Part shown: positions 9,701-17,423 of the stretch, one piece after another
Layout: the number at the start of each line of letters is the position of its first letter
How positions within the stretch are numbered: the first letter of the stretch is position 1
Assembly (NCBI GenBank): GCA_002746685.1
Contig: PDQK01000012.1
Span: forward strand, 1 to 40,947
Origin: Desulfobulbus propionicus
GTDB taxonomy: Bacteria > Desulfobacterota > Desulfobulbia > Desulfobulbales > Desulfobulbaceae
Direction of reading: 5' to 3'
Length of the DNA stretch: 40,947 nucleotides
Notes under the pieces: model-generated
What the model was told of the DNA's origin: nothing
What the model saw: only the letters and a program-made list of their open reading frames with translations
The model's database searches: none
Position numbers and translations under genes: made by a program

Positions 9701-9892
9701 TTTGCTGCCATGGCGGTTACCATTATGGGAGGCTTGACTTTTGCGACAGTACTCACCCTGGTGGTTATCCCGGTTCTATACTGTACGCTCTTTGGAGTGT
9801 CTAAAAACATGAAAACGAGACAACACGAAACAGCAGAACGACAGGAAGCTGTTCAGAGGGAAATGGCACCTGTTGCCAGGGAGGAACACTGA
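6782..9892 (+). CDS. RND-family efflux transporter (AcrB-like inner-membrane pump)
   Basis: Full-length 1036-residue proton-driven exporter with two repeats of six membrane helices and large periplasmic loops. The N-terminal YSLENRAVTLVLIFF helix, the porter-domain segment YPGSTAEEVELEVTEPLE and the final VVIPVLYCTLFG helix are typical. The TM4 proton site reads LVDNAIVV, with D402 followed by N403 where AcrB has two aspartates. TM10 keeps the lysine (GMLMKNEIV, K920). The VDN form occurs in TriC/MexK-like pumps as I recall them, so this is probably not a standard multidrug AcrB. The segment INDDFGDVYGIFFAITG also points to that branch. The gene overlaps the adaptor gene by 4 nt, with the TetR regulator upstream. 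The substrate is unknown; solvents, biocides or lipids are possible. Confidence 0.93.
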   Translation: MSLVRYSLENRAVTLVLIFFVFIGGYLSYERLGRLEDPDFTIKEAVISTLYPGSTAEEVELEVTEPLETAIQQLKQLEEVRSISRAGVSIIYAEVQDKYDKETLPQVWDELRRKINGVAGDLPPGSYPPVINDDFGDVYGIFFAITGDGYSQHDLQEIAEDLRRELLLSEDVGRIDFWGMQQEVVYVEIDRVQASQLGIPPAAIFQTISQQNTVAEAGKVRVGTEDIRFRVSGDYGDVREIGEQLVRAGNTGTMIRIKDVATIEKGYLEPPNQILRRDGKPAVGLGISVVSGGNVVTMGKAVRARLDELEPRLPVGVKLNVIAYQAETVEKAVNGFVLNLFEAVVIVVVLLVLFMGVREGLIIGCVLLITILATFICMLLFEVNLQRISLGALIIALGMLVDNAIVVAEGIVIKLHKGMPKEQAAVQTVAETQWPLLGATLIAILAFAAISLSQDVTGEYLNSLFKVIGLSLILSWVFAITVVPYLCVTFFSDKNAAGAELYSNWFYKAYCSFLRGCINFRWVTIMVVIGILALAMYGFGFVEHNFFPSSTRPQFTIDMTFPEGTHIEETADRLKRLEEHVATLDGVTDVTTFVGSGALRFILTYSPKSYNASYGQLLVSVSDYTLNAKLIPGVAAYINQHFPDAVSKVEAFTLDPSSGAVEARFIGPDIDVLRDLSDQTKAIMWANDNTATVQSDWGEKVKVVSVNMAAARSREIGVTRPEIASALATNFSGSVAGLYREGEDLLPIIVRQPLVQRTGIDNLEQVMVWSSVAGKAVPFDQVTNSSSIGWEDPVIRRKNRMRTLMVSCQQVTGTADALFRELRGPIEAIPLPPGYRLEWGGEYENSGNANRKLMAKVPLAFAMMFFITVMLFNTLRHPVIIFLGLPLALIGVATGLLVFHQPFGFMSLLGFLSLSGMLMKNEIVLLDQINIELAAGKHPYEAVLDSAVSRVRPVAMAAFTTVLGMIPLLWDAFFAAMAVTIMGGLTFATVLTLVVIPVLYCTLFGVSKNMKTRQHETAERQEAVQREMAPVAREEH

Positions 9893-10055
9893 TCTCGCAG
9901 GTGGTTCTGTGATAATCACTCGGGACGCAACATGTATATAAAGACTTTTGGGAAGTGCTGTGTTAGAGATGCAAGTGGCACAAGTTATTTGTTGAAAAGT
10001 CGCATTGACTACTTCGTCGGTCAAAATAATGAACAAATCCTGGCATGGTATCTGC

Positions 10056-10085
10056 TTGACAGTGTATATTGTGTACTTGTAAAAA
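10056..10085 (+). promoter_or_regulatory. Sigma-70-type promoter upstream of the MlaC-like gene
   Basis: TTGACA (10056-10061), 18 nt, then TAAAAA (10080-10085). The elements match those of the tetR promoter at 4750-4778. It gives a leader of about 30 nt before ATG 10121, so the lipid-binding gene probably has its own transcript despite following the RND genes. The 228-bp gap after the pump gene holds no other gene I can support. Confidence 0.45.
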
Positions 10086-10120
10086 GAGCAAATATATTTG
10101 GATACAAAGAGGCAACTTCC

Positions 10121-10738
10121 ATGAAAACAAAATGCATTGCCGTTGTAATACGTCTTGTTCTGGTGTTGGGTGCAATACAGACCACAGCCTTGGCAGCGCC
10201 TGACCCGACAGTTCAGCTCAAGCCCTTTGTTGCTGAGGTGATTGAGATACTGAGGAGTAATGACGAGGGAGAAGAGCGTGGGGACGCGGTTGAGCGCATC
10301 ATGGAGGTTGCCAAAAAGGGCTTTGACTTCAATGAGATGTCCAAGCGGGTGCTGGGGAAGCATTGGAGAAAGCTGAGTTCTGGTGAACGGCAGGAGTTTG
10401 TCGGTCTTTTTACCGAGCTGCTCAAGTACACATATGTAAGCCAGATGGAAAACTATAGTAATCAGCAGGTTGAATTTGGTAAGCAGCGTGTCAAGGGGAG
10501 AAAGGCACAGGTTAATACCATGCTGGTGGATGGAGCAAAGAAAATTCCGGTTTTCTACGTCATGCACCTGAAAAATGAGCAGTGGATGGTGTATGATATC
10601 ATTGTGGAAGGGGTGAGCCTGGTGCGTAACTATCTGGAGCAGTTCCAGGAGATTTTAAGAAAAGAGGGGTTTGCCAGCTTAACCCGCCAGCTCAAAACCA
10701 AGATAGCTGAGTTCCAAAACGAAAAAACCGTTGGTTAA
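10121..10738 (+). CDS. MlaC/Ttg2D (HpnM)-like periplasmic phospholipid-binding protein
   Basis: A 205-residue protein with a signal peptide (MKTKCIAVVIRLVLVLGA...ALA) and one MlaC/toluene-tolerance domain. The motifs FDFNEMSKRVLGKHWRKLS, FVGLFTELLKYTYVSQME and VYDIIVEGVSLVRNYLEQF are characteristic. MlaC carries a lipid across the periplasm between a permease complex and the outer membrane. The related HpnM works with an MMPL-type exporter in hopanoid transport. No mlaFEDB genes are nearby, so this is an orphan. Its partners could be the upstream RND pump or the MMPL-like protein encoded 1.3 kb away on the other strand. AAGAGG at 10107-10112 fixes the ATG; a longer open frame from 9932 lacks support. 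The last codons form part of the terminator stem. Confidence 0.85.
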   Translation: MKTKCIAVVIRLVLVLGAIQTTALAAPDPTVQLKPFVAEVIEILRSNDEGEERGDAVERIMEVAKKGFDFNEMSKRVLGKHWRKLSSGERQEFVGLFTELLKYTYVSQMENYSNQQVEFGKQRVKGRKAQVNTMLVDGAKKIPVFYVMHLKNEQWMVYDIIVEGVSLVRNYLEQFQEILRKEGFASLTRQLKTKIAEFQNEKTVG

Positions 10739-10754
10739 AAGCACCAACGGTTTT
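10724..10754. terminator. Bidirectional terminator for the MlaC-like gene and trxB
   Basis: Perfect 12-bp stem AAAACCGTTGGT (10724-10735) with its complement at 10743-10754, and a 7-nt loop that contains the stop codon of the MlaC-like gene. A6 on the left and T4 on the right give a U-tract on either transcript, so it can serve both convergent genes. Confidence 0.8.
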
Positions 10755-10765
10755 CCTTGTAGCTT

Positions 10766-10821
10766 AACCACCCTGCAGCAGAAGGTTGTGGTGGCCTCCT
10801 GTTGCAGGGTGGTTATTTTTT
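10766..10821 (+). terminator. Second hairpin terminator in the same convergent gap
   Basis: AACCACCCTGCA (10766-10777) pairs with TGCAGGGTGGTT (10803-10814) across a 25-nt interior that adds a few more pairs. A T6 run (10816-10821) follows and overlaps the trxB stop codon. Together with the preceding hairpin it insulates two convergent operons within 100 bp. Confidence 0.65.
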
Positions 10822-11761
10822 AAGCACCTTTTTTTGTGTACACGAAGTGCGCAGCAGCCAGCGCGGCTGTCGCACCTTCACCTGCTGCCACAACAATCTG
10901 CTTTGCATACTTTTGACGCAGGTCGCCAATCACATACACGCCGGGATTACAGGTTTCTCCCTTACAGTCTGTCATGACATAACCATCAGTATCCATGGGG
11001 GTGCCCTGTGGGATGAGCTGGTTGTTGGGGGTGAAGCCGATAAACACAAAGATGCCGTCTGTCTCAAGATGGCTTGTTTTCCGGGTCACTGTGTCTTGGA
11101 GGTCAAGGCCGGTAACCCCCATGTCATCGGCCTTTATTTCTGTAACCACTGTATTCCAGAGAACTTCAATTTTTGGCTCGTTCATAATCCGCTCCTGCAG
11201 GATCATGCCGGCACGCAGCGTATCCCTGCGGTGAATGAGGTACACCTTTTTGGCAATCTGAGCCAAATAGAGCGCCTCTTCAGTGGCAGAGTCACCACCG
11301 CCAACCACAGCAACGGTTTTATTGCGGTAGAAAAAACCATCACATATGGCACAGTAGGAAACGCCTTTGCCGTAATACTCCTCCTCACCTGGGATCATAA
11401 GTTTTTTCGGGCTGCCACCAACGGCAATGATCACAGTATGGGTATAATATATCTCACCAGAAGTTAAGCGAACCGTGTGGTAGTCCAGACCTGGCTCAAC
11501 CGCTGCTACCTCTTCCTGAACAATATTGAGATTATAGCTTTTTGCATGGTTGAGAAATCTCTCTGCCAGCTCAGAGCCGGTTATGCTTTCTTCCCCTGGC
11601 CAGTTTTCCACCATGTCTGTGGCAGCCATCTGGCCGCCTGGGTAACCTTTTTCAAGGAGCAAGGTTTTCAGGGCTGCCCGCTCGGCATAGATACCTGCGG
11701 TCAGCCCGCCAGGGCCGCCACCGATGATGATGGTGTCGTACATTTCTACATGTGGTGTCAT
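10820..11761 (-). CDS. trxB: Thioredoxin reductase (NADPH)
   Basis: Low-molecular-weight flavoenzyme that passes electrons from NADPH through FAD and a CxxC disulfide to thioredoxin, in the cytosol. Visible are the FAD dinucleotide motif IIIGGGPGGLTAG (residues 11-23), the redox pair C137-A-I-C140 followed by DG, the NADPH motif GGGDSATEEA with HRRD for the 2'-phosphate, and the FAD-closing motif GVYVIGDLR. The CAIC spacing matches the CATC of E. coli TrxB. Length (313) is normal. The start is slightly uncertain: ATG 11761 and ATG 11743 both lack a good ribosome site. It is the last gene of a three-gene leftward operon, 15 nt behind the DUF2892 gene, which suggests translational coupling. No thioredoxin gene is nearby. 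Confidence 0.93.
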   Translation of the reverse strand: MTPHVEMYDTIIIGGGPGGLTAGIYAERAALKTLLLEKGYPGGQMAATDMVENWPGEESITGSELAERFLNHAKSYNLNIVQEEVAAVEPGLDYHTVRLTSGEIYYTHTVIIAVGGSPKKLMIPGEEEYYGKGVSYCAICDGFFYRNKTVAVVGGGDSATEEALYLAQIAKKVYLIHRRDTLRAGMILQERIMNEPKIEVLWNTVVTEIKADDMGVTGLDLQDTVTRKTSHLETDGIFVFIGFTPNNQLIPQGTPMDTDGYVMTDCKGETCNPGVYVIGDLRQKYAKQIVVAAGEGATAALAAAHFVYTKKGA

Positions 11762-11776
11762 TGTATGTTATCCAGG

Positions 11777-11971
11777 TTATTTTTGTTCCGGAACGCCAAG
11801 CCGTTTGAGAATCAGTGCCATGGGGCAGAAGCCGGTAAAGCCATACTGAAAAAGGTTTGCGCCTACAAAGGCAGTAAAAAGAAACCAACAACTACTCACC
11901 CAGGTGCCCAGGGCAAGACTGAGAAGAATAAATAACCCTGCAATCACATGGATCCAGTCGTTAATTATCAT
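11777..11971 (-). CDS. DUF2892 (YgaP-type) small inner-membrane protein
   Basis: A 64-residue protein with two hydrophobic helices (about residues 5-25 and 27-45) and the C-terminal signature FTGFCPMALILKRLGV. That signature marks the YgaP transmembrane/DUF2892 family, often fused or adjacent to rhodanese or redox proteins. The function is unknown. The cysteine in GFCP could take part in sulfur or thiol chemistry next to TrxB, which is only a suggestion. A GGAG box 7 nt upstream supports the ATG. It lies 21 nt after the MMPL-like gene and 15 nt before trxB, so all three are probably co-transcribed. Confidence 0.8.
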   Translation of the reverse strand: MIINDWIHVIAGLFILLSLALGTWVSSCWFLFTAFVGANLFQYGFTGFCPMALILKRLGVPEQK

Positions 11972-11992
11972 GATGGTGCTCCGTGAATATTT

Positions 11993-14698
11993 TTATAGGT
12001 TGTTTTCGGTGTTTTTTAGTGGCTGCTCTGGGAGGATTTGCTCATTTTCGTTCACAGGAGCTTCTGTATGCTCAGATACGCTGTCTTCTGTGGGGCTGTT
12101 TTGTTCTTCCAAAGCTGCCAAACTGGCTGCATGAGCTTCTTCTTCCTTTGTAAAAAGCACAGACTGCAACCTGCTCATGAGCAGTGGAAGTGCCATATAC
12201 AAGATGGTGATCATTGCAACCATAGATGAGATAGTCATCAATCCCGTGATACGCAATGAAGAATACGCAGAAAAAAGAGCAAGCAGGGAAAGGCACACCA
12301 GGAGAGGCAGTACAGTGCAGATCCAGCGGTCATCTGCGAAAGTGTTTTCTGTAGAAAGGCCCAGCTCTGAATTCCAGCGGCCATATTTCGCCACAAACGT
12401 TTTCATATTGGAAAGTTTATACCCTGTAAGCAGCAAGGCCAGCAGCATGGGGATAAGCATGGTAGCGGTGAAGAGTACCCCGGAAATGGTAAACAGCAGT
12501 CCACTCAGACCATAAGTGAGCAGCAGGAAATAGAGAACAAGTATTGCCAGGGCCAGGCCAAGCTTTGCTGATTTATGGATAAGAGAGAAGAGGATACACC
12601 AAACAGTAAGCGCTGCACCTGCCCAAAGCAGCAGAGAAAAGGTGACCTTTCGCTGCCAAAGGCTGAAGGTGTAATAAGGGCCTGTCCACTCTGCCTCCAG
12701 GCTTACAGGAGCTGGGTTAGCCTGTAAAAAGGCCATTATCTTATGAGAGATGGCGGTGAGCGTTTGCGGTTCAGAAGCTGCCGTGAAAAACGTTATGCCT
12801 GTTTGAGTGGCAGTATCATTGATGTATTGTTTGATAAAACCATGGGGGCGCCTTTTTTGAAGGCTTTGGAGTGCTTGGGCAGAACCGTTAGTGGTGGCCG
12901 GGATTGCTGCATGAGCAGGATCCCCTTCAAAAAGAGCCTGATGTGCCTGGGTAATATAGTCCACCACTGATAAGGTTTTATTGATGTGCGGCTCTGTTAA
13001 AGCAAAATACTGGAGTTGCCTCACATACTCAAGCATACCTGGTCTGAGAAATACTTTTTGTTGGAGAGTAAGCTCTGAAAGTATGTCAAGCGCTTTTGAC
13101 CAGTTATCTATCTGGCGATTATCAGCAACAGGCAACGCACTGAGGTTCTGTTTCCATTTATCGGCAAGAAATGCAGTAAAGGGTTCTGGTCCTGCCGAAG
13201 CAAGTGCTGCGGATTTTATATCTGCAAGCAATGTTTCTAAAAAGACTGGAGTTCGCCTGAATGCGTGTTTGAGTTTTTTTTCAAGCCATAGCTTGTTGTG
13301 TTCCAGAGATGGGGTTGTTGATTTTGCGGTTAAAATCAGCCTGAATTGGTGTACACCATTGAATCTGGAGTTAAGTTCACCGTCGTCCTTGACCACCGGG
13401 TGATCTTTATTAAACCAGTGCAGTGGGGTTTCATTTACATTCAGTGAAGCCAATCCAAGGGCTGCCAGGGAGAAAAGAACAACATGAATAATTGTCACAT
13501 AAATGGGCTTGCTGGTACTCCAGTGGGCTAACCAGGCAAGGGCGCATGCTGAGCGTGTTGGGAGTTTTACACCGAGTTTTTTCGCATTATGTTTCTTGTA
13601 CGACAGTGTGAGTAACGCCGGAGCAAGGGATACGCTTGTGAACCACGCGATACAAATGGCTGCCAGGATGAAAAGGGCAAGTATCTTGATCGTATTTTGT
13701 GCTACGCCAACAAGAAGCAGACAACTGAGACAGGGAACCACAGCCACGGCGAGCTGATAGTGGAGTTTTGTATAAGAGAGCAAAAAAGCGTTTTGGTCAT
13801 CGATTTGTTGTTCACGCGTGGTTTCTAACTGAGTGACAACGTACGTCCCCAGCACCAGTGTTGTTCCAAAGGAAAGTATGGTGGGGAGATAACTCAATAC
13901 GGTGGTAGGAAACGCTGTTGCAACCTGCAATGCATAGGTGAGTATTGTTGCACTGATTGTTGGCAACACGATGCTCACCGTCTGGGTCACTGAGCCGGTA
14001 AAGAGCAGTGCAATAAGGGCTATGCCCAAAGCTGCCACCCCGAAATACAAAGGAAGCCGCTGTTGTACTTCAGTGAGGTAGGTTTCAGCCCCATAAGTAA
14101 GCCCACCCCAAAGGAGTTGTATCGGGTTTTCTGCATTGGTTATGTGGTCAAATTGTGCCTTGATCAATGGGGTGCTCCCCTCTACCATCAGGGGAAGATG
14201 GTAGAGGAGGCTTTGTTTTGATGGGGAGAAAACACGAGTGTTCAATAGTGGAGCATTATGCGTATCCTGATGCAGTAGCTTGTAGAGCTGTTTCTCATTT
14301 TCCGGGGCAGGGTGTAGAAAAGGGGCAAATTTGATGGAACCCAGTTCGCCGGGAAGGACAAGATCAATATTTTTAGCCGTGATGTAGCCGGGAGCAATCA
14401 GCCTTTTTGTGCTGTCGTTTGCAGCAAGGCTTTCCACCGCATCATCAATTGCATAAATATTGTGCAGCCCATTGGGAGTAAAAAGTGATGTTTGTTTATT
14501 TTTTGCTCTCAGTCCAACCAGTATCTCTCCTGCACCATTTGTCTGCCAGGGACTCGCCTTGTGCAGGGCGTTTTGGATGGCATGGTTATGCTGGAAAACA
14601 ATAAACAGACTGCATGCGGCTATGATAAAAAGATAAGGGAAAATGACCATCCAGGCTCTTTTGAGGGGAAAGAGAAGAAAAGAGTCACGCGGCTTCAT
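11993..14698 (-). CDS. MMPL/RND-superfamily-like large membrane protein (901 aa)
   Basis: The topology is that of MmpL/HpnN-type exporters: one N-terminal helix (about 17-36), a periplasmic domain (about 40-213), a block of five helices (about 215-368), a seventh helix (about 398-418), a second periplasmic domain and five more helices. An acidic cytosolic tail rich in Glu ends the protein. Members export lipids or lipid-like molecules using the proton gradient. The usual G-x-x-x-D-Y/F proton-relay motif is not seen. TM4 reads LVLGTYVVTQLE and the matching helix in the second half reads LLLTGYKL, both without an acidic residue. It may work differently or be divergent. The ATG at 14698 has no clear ribosome site; an inner ATG 16 codons later has AAAGAG upstream. 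First gene of the operon with the DUF2892 gene and trxB. Confidence 0.7.
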   Translation of the reverse strand: MKPRDSFLLFPLKRAWMVIFPYLFIIAACSLFIVFQHNHAIQNALHKASPWQTNGAGEILVGLRAKNKQTSLFTPNGLHNIYAIDDAVESLAANDSTKRLIAPGYITAKNIDLVLPGELGSIKFAPFLHPAPENEKQLYKLLHQDTHNAPLLNTRVFSPSKQSLLYHLPLMVEGSTPLIKAQFDHITNAENPIQLLWGGLTYGAETYLTEVQQRLPLYFGVAALGIALIALLFTGSVTQTVSIVLPTISATILTYALQVATAFPTTVLSYLPTILSFGTTLVLGTYVVTQLETTREQQIDDQNAFLLSYTKLHYQLAVAVVPCLSCLLLVGVAQNTIKILALFILAAICIAWFTSVSLAPALLTLSYKKHNAKKLGVKLPTRSACALAWLAHWSTSKPIYVTIIHVVLFSLAALGLASLNVNETPLHWFNKDHPVVKDDGELNSRFNGVHQFRLILTAKSTTPSLEHNKLWLEKKLKHAFRRTPVFLETLLADIKSAALASAGPEPFTAFLADKWKQNLSALPVADNRQIDNWSKALDILSELTLQQKVFLRPGMLEYVRQLQYFALTEPHINKTLSVVDYITQAHQALFEGDPAHAAIPATTNGSAQALQSLQKRRPHGFIKQYINDTATQTGITFFTAASEPQTLTAISHKIMAFLQANPAPVSLEAEWTGPYYTFSLWQRKVTFSLLLWAGAALTVWCILFSLIHKSAKLGLALAILVLYFLLLTYGLSGLLFTISGVLFTATMLIPMLLALLLTGYKLSNMKTFVAKYGRWNSELGLSTENTFADDRWICTVLPLLVCLSLLALFSAYSSLRITGLMTISSMVAMITILYMALPLLMSRLQSVLFTKEEEAHAASLAALEEQNSPTEDSVSEHTEAPVNENEQILPEQPLKNTENNL

Positions 14699-15336
14699 GG
14701 ATTGACGTGGGTGAAAGTTTTTTTAGATAAGCCACTGCCGTTATGAACAAATAACAGCATGCCATAATGAAGACTTCTTGATTAAAATTGTGCGATATCA
14801 AAGTGTTGTTGTCAAGGCGTATATGTGGAGCAAGTGGGAAAGGGGTGTGTGATTCCAGTGGCTTACGTGTAACAATAGGCAAGCCAGGCTGATCGTAAAA
14901 AGTGCCTCTACCCTACAACCAGGGGGCGTGCAGCAGCAAAATGCGATAGCAGAGAACTGGTCTGTTGGGTATTCCGACAAATCTTTTGTGATAACTCTAC
15001 TTATTTGCTGAGTTTTTTAACATACTGAAATTATAAAATAATAATCGACTATTCTTGAAAGGCATTTTATACTCTCGCATATCATACAATAGAGCAAAGA
15101 AACCACATATCCCAGGAGCGTATTCTGATCTCCGGGGTTATATCTTGACAAAAAAATAAGATAAGATTACTCCTAGTTGCATCTTCCAGGTGGAGAGCTA
15201 TCTGATACTATTCTATTTTTTCTTTTCTCTCTGATTTGATACATACAATACATATTGCGTTTTTTGCGTTGCCTTGAGGCACAGAAGGTTACAGTGGCCT
15301 GTGTCAAAGGCAGTCAAGACAGCTAAAGGGGGTTCT
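14699..15336. other. Divergent 638-bp intergenic region between the MMPL-like gene and acs
   Basis: No credible gene is seen; short frames here lack ribosome sites and family features. The centre (15000-15070) is very A+T-rich, as expected of a promoter or regulatory region. A hairpin with one mismatch (CCCAGGAG at 15111-15118, CTCCGGGG at 15130-15137) precedes TTGACA (15145-15150). The best -10 at 17 nt from it is poor (TACTCC). TACAAT at 15244-15249 is a good -10 but has no -35. The acs leader is therefore probably long, and the control site cannot be pinpointed. Confidence 0.4.
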
Positions 15337-17328
15337 ATGAGTGCACAAGAAATGGAAAACAAAATGATGAGCCTGTTGAGTGAGGGGAAGACCTTTGAGC
15401 CGCCAGAAGAAGGACGAGAGAAGGCGTACATCAAATCCCTGGATGAATACCGTGAAAAGTATAAGCAGTCCATGGTAGACATGGAAGGGTTCTGGGCTGA
15501 GCGTGCTGAAGAGCTGGTTACCTGGGATAAAAAATGGGACAGGGTGCTGGATTACGATTTATCCATTCCGGAAGTCAAATGGTTTGATGGCGGAAAGCTC
15601 AATGTTTCCTTTAACTGTCTTGATCGTCATCTGGAAAATGGCAGAAAGGATAAACCCGCCATTATTTGGCAGGGTGAGCCCGATGAAGATGTAAAGATCT
15701 ACACCTATGAGATGCTCCATAAAGAGGTGTGTCGTTTTGCGAACGTACTGAAAAAGAAAGGGATCAAAAAGGGCGACCGGGTTGCTGTTTATATGCCCAT
15801 GGTTCCTGAGTTGGCCATATCTCTGCTTGCCTGTACCCGCCTTGGAGCTGTACATTCTGTAGTATTTGGCGGGTTTTCAGCCGTGGCATTAGAAAGCAGA
15901 ATTCAGGATTGCGAGGCCAAGGTGCTGATCACCGCAGACGCCGTGCTTCGCGCTGGAAAGGCAATTCCACTTAAGGCCAATGCTGACCAGGCCCTTGAAA
16001 CCTGTGACAGTGTTGAGAGCTGCATCGTGGTTAACCGGTGTAACACTGCTCCCAACATGCAGGAAGGACGTGATTGCTGGTGGCATGAAGAGGTGGGCGC
16101 AGGCGATATAGAAGATTTCTGTGAGCCGGAGTCCATGGATGCTGAAGATCTGCTGTTCATCCTATACACCTCTGGTTCAACGGGAAAACCAAAAGGGGTT
16201 GTACACACCACAGGCGGCTATCTGACGTATGCCATGCACACCAGCCAGTGGGTTTTTGATATACAAGAGGAAGATGTCTACTGGTGTACTGCAGATATTG
16301 GCTGGATCACCGGGCATAGCTATATTCTTTACGGCCCATTGGGGCTTGGAGCCACCACCTTGATGTTTGAAGGGGTGCCAAGTTATCCTGCAGCAGACCG
16401 GTTTTGGCAGATAGTTGAAAAGTTCAAGGTTACTATTTTCTATACCGCTCCAACTGCAATTCGGGCACTGATGCGTGAAGGCGTGGAGTATACCCAAAAG
16501 TATGATATGTCCAGCCTGCGTGTCCTGGGGTCAGTTGGTGAGCCGATTAACCCTGAGGCCTGGATGTGGTATTTCATTCATGTGGGGAAGGAAAAACTTC
16601 CTATTGTTGATACCTGGTGGCAGACCGAAACCGGTGGTATCATGATTTCGCCACTGCCCTATGCAACTCCGCTCAAGCCAGGAGCAGCCAGTTATCCGCT
16701 GCCAGGTATTGATGCTGCTATTTTTACTGAGGAAGGGGAGGAAGCTGGCCCTAATGAGGGGGGACATCTGGTTATCCGCAGACCTTGGCCTGGAATGTTA
16801 CGTGGCGTTTTTGGTGATCCGGCGAGATATAAAAAGACCTACTTCAGCCGCTATGAGGATACCTATGATCCTGAGGACGGTGCACGTTGCGATGAAGATG
16901 GATATTTCTGGATCATGGGCCGTCTTGATGATGTTATTAATGTCAGCGGTCACCGCCTTGGTACTGCTGAAATCGAATCTGCGCTGGTTTCTCACGAGGC
17001 CGTGGCTGAAGCCGCAGCCGTTGGTATGCCGCATCCTGTAAAAGGACAGGGGATCTTTGCCTACGTAACCCTTATGTCTTGGGCAGAAGAAAGCGATGAG
17101 CTGCTTGCTGAACTTCGGCAGCATGTTCGCAAAGAAATTGGTCCCATTGCCACTCCAGAAGCTATTCAGTGGGCACCTGGGCTGCCCAAGACCCGGTCAG
17201 GTAAGATCATGCGTCGTATCCTGCGTAAGATTGCAGCCAATGATTTCAAGGATTTTGGTGATACTTCAACCCTTGCTGATCCGGCTGTTGTTGATCAACT
17301 GGTTGATGGTAAAAAGCAACTGGGGTAA
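15337..17328 (+). CDS. acs: Acetyl-coenzyme A synthetase (AMP-forming)
   Basis: Activates acetate to acetyl-CoA through acetyl-AMP in the cytosol. The 663-residue protein shows the AMP-binding P-loop YTSGSTGKPKGVVHTTGGYL, the WWQTETGG adenylate motif, and the hinge and A8 loop around GRLDDVINVSGHRLGTAEIE. The C-terminal PKTRSGKIMRR carries the catalytic lysine, which protein acetyltransferases modify in many bacteria. The start is ATG 15337 behind AAGGGGG; the frame is open 21 codons further but without support. A terminator follows the gene. A cNMP/CBS/DUF294 protein and a DnaQ-like exonuclease come next, a grouping often seen beside acetate uptake or activation genes, so acetate metabolism may be tied to a signalling module. 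Confidence 0.97.
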   Translation: MSAQEMENKMMSLLSEGKTFEPPEEGREKAYIKSLDEYREKYKQSMVDMEGFWAERAEELVTWDKKWDRVLDYDLSIPEVKWFDGGKLNVSFNCLDRHLENGRKDKPAIIWQGEPDEDVKIYTYEMLHKEVCRFANVLKKKGIKKGDRVAVYMPMVPELAISLLACTRLGAVHSVVFGGFSAVALESRIQDCEAKVLITADAVLRAGKAIPLKANADQALETCDSVESCIVVNRCNTAPNMQEGRDCWWHEEVGAGDIEDFCEPESMDAEDLLFILYTSGSTGKPKGVVHTTGGYLTYAMHTSQWVFDIQEEDVYWCTADIGWITGHSYILYGPLGLGATTLMFEGVPSYPAADRFWQIVEKFKVTIFYTAPTAIRALMREGVEYTQKYDMSSLRVLGSVGEPINPEAWMWYFIHVGKEKLPIVDTWWQTETGGIMISPLPYATPLKPGAASYPLPGIDAAIFTEEGEEAGPNEGGHLVIRRPWPGMLRGVFGDPARYKKTYFSRYEDTYDPEDGARCDEDGYFWIMGRLDDVINVSGHRLGTAEIESALVSHEAVAEAAAVGMPHPVKGQGIFAYVTLMSWAEESDELLAELRQHVRKEIGPIATPEAIQWAPGLPKTRSGKIMRRILRKIAANDFKDFGDTSTLADPAVVDQLVDGKKQLG

Positions 17329-17369
17329 CTCTAGCTGTAGGGGCCACGGTTAACCCATAATAATCAGCA

Positions 17370-17408
17370 AACAGGCAGGACACCAAGGTGTTCTGCCTGT
17401 TCTGTTTT
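17370..17408 (+). terminator. Intrinsic terminator after acs, directly before the next gene
   Basis: A 15-bp stem with one G-U pair (17370-17384 with 17387-17401; the innermost bases form the loop) is followed by CTGTTTT. The next start codon is only about 16 nt beyond the T-run, leaving no room for a separate promoter downstream of the hairpin. Confidence 0.75.
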
Positions 17409-17423
17409 GCCGGGAATATTTTT

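Noticed and set aside
10802..11467. 221-codon open frame on the plus strand
   Set aside because: It lies wholly antisense to trxB, which has all its family motifs. The translation has no recognisable domain and no ribosome site.
15145..15173. TTGACA as the acs promoter
   Set aside because: The -35 box is perfect, but the sequence at 17-18 nt (TACTCC or ACTCCT) is a poor -10. The TAAGAT nearby is only 11 nt away.
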